Below are positions 60,381 through 64,000 of a stretch of 64,000 bases of DNA, piece after piece. The stretch covers positions 3,608,501 through 3,672,500 of the forward strand of contig JAWQEG010000003.1 of assembly GCA_033782935.1 (NCBI GenBank). The letters are read 5' to 3'. A model generated the notes under the pieces. That model worked only from the letters and a program-made list of their open reading frames with translations. It was not told where the DNA came from and did not search any database. Position 1 is the stretch's first letter. Each line of letters begins with the position of its first letter. This stretch comes from Petrolisthes cinctipes (taxonomy: Eukaryota; Arthropoda; Malacostraca; Decapoda; Porcellanidae). A program made the translations under genes and the position numbers.

Positions 60381-62891
60381 GGTTCAAAACATGCTAAAAA
60401 ATCGATATTTTAGGTGCGTAAAGGCGATATCTCAATTTCAGGCCCAAAACACCTGAAAATTCGATATTTTGGGGTCCCAGAAGCGATCTGTACATGCCTA
60501 CTCCGTGTTAGAGTATTTTCAAAATACAGACCCAAAACATGCTCAAAATCGATGATTTAGGAGCCAAAAAGTCGATATGTGCATGCATCTTCAGTACCCG
60601 TTTATATCTCAAATTCAGGCTCAAAACACCCTAAAATTCGATATTTTGGGGTCCCAGAAGCAATCTGTACATGCCTACTCAGTGCTAGAATATTTTCAAA
60701 ATATAGGCTTATTATAAACATGCTAAAAATCGATATTTTAGGTGCCAAAAAGTCGATATCTCAAATTAAGGCCCAAAACACCCGAAAATTCGATATTTAG
60801 GGGTCTCAGAAGCGATCTGTACATGCCTATTCCGTGTTAGAGTATTTTCAAATTTCAGGCCCAAAACATGCTCAAAATCGATGTTTTAGGTGCCAAAAAG
60901 TCGATATGTGCATGCATCTTCAGTACCCGTTTATATCTCATATGCAGGCTCAAAACACCCGAAAATTCGATATTTTGGGGTCCCAGAAGCGATCTGTACA
61001 TGCCTACTCCGTATTAGAGTATTTTCAAAATACATGCCCAAAACATGCTGAAAATCGATATTTTAGATGCCCAAAGTCAATATGTGCATGTATCTTCTGT
61101 ACCCGTTTATATCTCAAATTCAGGGTCAAAACACCCGAAAATTTAGTATTTGGGGGTCCCAGAAGCAATCTGTACATTCCTACTCAGTGCTAGAATATTT
61201 TCAAAATATAGGCTAAAAACATGCTAAAAATCGATATTTTAGGTGCCAAAAAGTGGATATCTCAAATTAAGGCCCAAAACACCCGAAAATTCAATATTTA
61301 GGTGTCCCAAAAGCGATCTCTACATGCCTACTCCGTGTTAGAGTATTTTCAAAATACAGGCCAAAAACATACTGAAAATCGATCTTTTAGGTGCCCAAAA
61401 GTCGATATGTGCATGCATCTTCTGTACCCGTTTATATCTCAAATTCAGGCTCAAAACACCCGAAAATTCAATATTTTGGGGTCCCAGAAGCAATCTGTAC
61501 ATGCCTAATCCGTGTTAGAGTATTTTCAAAATACAGGCCCAAAACATGCTGAAAATCGATATTTTAGATGCCCAAAGTCAATATGTGCATGTATCATCTG
61601 TACCCGTTTATATCTCAAATTCATGCTTAAAACACCCGAAAATTCAATATTTTGGGGTCCCAGAAGCAATCTGTACATGCCTACTCAGTGCTAGAATATT
61701 TTCAAAATATAGGCTAAAAACATGCTAAAAATCGATATTTTAGGTGCCAAAAAGTCGATATCTCAAATTAAGGCCCAAAACACCCGAAAATTCGATATTT
61801 AGGGGTTCAAGAAGCGATCTGAACATGCCTTCTCCGTGTTAGAGTATTTTCAAAATACAGGCCAAAAACATACTGAAAATCGATATTTTAGGTGCCCAAA
61901 ATAGGATATGTGCATGTATCTTCTGTACTCGTTTATATCTCAAATTCAAGCTCAAAAGACCCGAAAATTCGATATTTTGGGCTCCCAGAAGCGATCTGTA
62001 CATGCCTACTCCGTGTTAGAGTATTTTCAAAATACAGACCCAAAACATGCTCAAAATCGATGATTTAGGTGCCAAAAAGTCGATATGTGCATGCATCTTC
62101 AGTACCCGTTTATATCTCAAATTCAGGCTCAAAACACCCGAAAATTCGATATTTTGGGGTCCCAGAAGCGATCTGTACATGCCTAATCCGTGTTAGAGTA
62201 TTTTCAAAATACAGGCCCAAAACATGCTGAAAATCGATATTTTAGATGCCCAAAGTCAATATGTGCATGTATCATCTGTACCCGTTTATATCTCAAATTC
62301 ATGCTCAAAACACCCGAAAATTCAATATTTTGGGGTCCCAGAAGCAATCTGTACATGCCTACTCAGTGCTAGAATATTTTCTAAATATAGGCAAAAAACA
62401 TGCTAAAAATCGATATTTTAGGTGCCAAAAAGTCGATATCTCAAATTAAGGCCCAAAACACCCGAAAATTCGATATTTAGGGGTTCAAGAAGCGATCTGA
62501 ACATGCCTTCTCCGTGTTAGAGTATTTTCAAAATACAGGCCAAAAACATACTGAAAATCGATCTTTTAGGTGCACAAAAGTCGATATGTGCATGCATCTT
62601 CTGTACCCGTTTATATCTCAAATTTTGGCCCTAAACACCCGAAAATTCGATATTTTGGGGTCCCAGAAGCGATCTGTACATGCCTACTCACTGCTAGAAT
62701 GTTTTCAAAATATAGGCTCAAAACATGCTCAAAATCGATATTTTAGGTGCCAAAAAGTGGATATGTGCATGTATCTTCTGTACTCGTTTATATATCAAAT
62801 TCAAGCTCAAAAGACCCGAAAATTCGATATTTTGGGGTCCCAGAAGCGATCTGTAGATGCCTACTCAGTACTAGAATATTTTCAAAATATA
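60381..62891 (+). repeat. HOR-G copy 1, 2,511 bp
   Basis: Landmark spacings from 60,489 to 63,000 are 177, 152, 177, 176, 148, 177, 176, 148, 177, 177, 176, 148, 177, 177, 148: ten long and five short monomers. The 152-bp monomer has the 4-bp insertion ggcttattataaac seen also in HOR-A. Marked by aggttcaaaacatg, gatgatttagg and tctcatatgcagg. Confidence 0.88.
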
Positions 62892-64000
62892 GGTTCAAAA
62901 CATGCTAAAAAATCGATATTTTAGGTGCGTAAAGGCGATATCTCAATTTCAGGCCCAAAACACCTGAAAATTCGATATTTTGGGGTCCCAGAAGCGATCT
63001 GTACATGCCTACTCCGTGTTAGAGTATTTTCAAAATACAGACCCAAAACATGCTCAAAATCGATGATTTAGGTGCCAAAAAGTCGATATGTGCATGCATC
63101 TTCAGTACACGTTTATATCTCAAATTCAGGCTCAAAACACCCGAAAATTCGATATTTTGGGGTCCCAGAAGCAATCTGTACATGCCTACTCAGTGCTAGA
63201 ATATTTTCAAAATATAGGCTTATTATAAACATGCTAAAAATCGATATTTTAGGTGCCAAAAAGTCGATATCTCAAATTAAGGCCCAAAACACCCGAAAAT
63301 TCGATATTTAGGGGTCTCAGAAGCGATCTGTACATGCCTACTCCGTGTTAGAGTATTTCCAAATTTCAGGCCCAAAACATGCTCAAAATCGATGTTTTAG
63401 GTGCCAAAAAGTCGATATGTGCATGCATCTTCAGTACCCGTTTATATCTCATATGCAGGCTCAAAACACCCGAAAATTCGATATTTTGGGGTCCCAGAAG
63501 CGATCTGTACATGCCTACTCCGTATTAGAGTATTTTCAAAATACATGCCCAAAACATGCTGAAAATCGATATTTTAGATGCCCAAAGTCAATATGTGCAT
63601 GTATCTTCTGTACCCGTTTATATCTCAAATTCAGGGTCAAAACACCCGAAAATTCAGTATTTGGGGGTCCCAGAAGCAATCTGTACATTCCTACTCAGTG
63701 CTAGAATATTTTCAAAATATAGGCTAAAAACATGCTAAAAATCGATATTTTAGGTGCCAAAAAGTGGATATCTCAAATTAAGGCCCAAAACACCCGAAAA
63801 TTCAATATTTAGGTGTCCCAAAAGCGATCTCTACATGCCTACTCCGTGTTATAGTATTTTCAAAATACAGGCCAAAAACATACTCAAAATCGATCTTTTA
63901 GGTGCCCAAAAGTCGATATGTGCATGCATCTTCTGTACTCGTTTATATCTCAAATTCAGGCTCAAAACACCCGAAAATTCAATATTTTGGGGTCCCAGAA
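62892..64000 (+). repeat. HOR-G copy 2, partial, runs off the window
   Basis: Matches copy 1 at offset 2,511 (60,834 with 63,345; insertion near 63,219). Differences seen: cctactccg against cctattccg, tatttccaaatttc against tattttcaaatttc, and aaaattcagtatt against aaatttagtatt. Confidence 0.88.

Larger units (their letters stand above)
1..64000 (+). repeat. Tandem satellite DNA array filling the window
   Basis: Every line of the window is a copy of one monomer, all in the same direction. Landmarks such as tgtacatgcctactc recur every 176-177 or 147-148 bp from the first bases to the last. Measured spacings at the start (from base 65) are 148, 177, 175, 176, 147, 177, 176, 152, 176, 148, 176, 176, 176, 177, 147. 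Both ends of the window fall inside a monomer, so the array continues on both sides. I saw no inversion, no transposon and no unique spacer. Such arrays usually sit at eukaryotic centromeres, pericentromeres or heterochromatic blocks; which of these applies here is inference. The satellite family and the species were not recognised. Confidence 0.98.

Noticed and set aside
1..64000. CRISPR array, because of regular repeats
   Set aside because: There are no unique spacers; the whole 176-bp period is conserved.
1..64000. Inversion of part of the array
   Set aside because: Minus-strand open frames first suggested it, but landmarks such as tgtacatgcctactc read in the same direction throughout.

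Overview
The whole 64 kb window is one uninterrupted satellite DNA array. Every stretch I read is the same monomer in the same orientation, from the partial monomer at base 1 to the partial monomer at base 64,000. I found no protein-coding gene, RNA gene, transposon, CRISPR array or unique sequence. Many short open frames exist, but each is a translation of the satellite and recurs with every monomer. Long high-copy arrays with near-nucleosomal monomers, multimeric higher-order repeats (HORs) and local near-identical duplications are typical of eukaryotic centromeres, pericentromeres and heterochromatic knobs. I cannot name the species or recognise the satellite family. Base composition of the consensus is roughly 40% GC by hand count.

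Monomer classes. L (long) monomers are 176 or 177 bp. S (short) monomers are 147 or 148 bp and lack 29 bp between two ATAT copies. I estimate about 380 monomers in total. The commonest arrangement is the trimer L-L-S (about 501 bp). Most larger units I measured are built from it or from it plus or minus a monomer: 1,502/1,503 bp (three trimers), 2,003 bp (four), 2,505 and 2,511 bp (five). Each L monomer also appears to be an old head-to-tail dimer of two 88-bp halves. The two halves start with similar 25-bp A/T-tract boxes exactly half a monomer apart and align at roughly 65% identity by hand.

Layout. 1-775: leading monomers, paralogous to 57,920-58,694. 742-4,295: a 1,681/1,682-bp 10-mer, two copies plus a fragment. 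4,902-16,745: an LLS-based family with unit lengths 2,505, 2,003, 2,003, 2,651 and 2,682 bp. 17,561-25,516: an apparently identical tandem duplication of 3,978 bp. 24,878-29,764: overlapping 1,177-bp and 1,855-bp duplications. 30,563-37,100: units of 1,502 and 676 bp. 38,105-47,200: a family marked by an 8-bp deletion (1,523, 1,523, 1,495, 2,853 and 1,327 bp spacings). 43,036-55,016: a dispersed module with a poly-T variant. 54,055-57,835: short local duplications. 60,381-64,000: a 2,511-bp unit, one full copy and a partial one running off the window.

There are no genes working together here. The biology is in the array: nested unequal-exchange or amplification events, replacement of single monomers, a dyad whose two arms vary in step, and lengths that match nucleosome core and nucleosome repeat. 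I see no sign of a new enzymatic or defence system. The most interesting signals are the 88-bp half-repeat ancestry and the covarying 15-bp palindrome.
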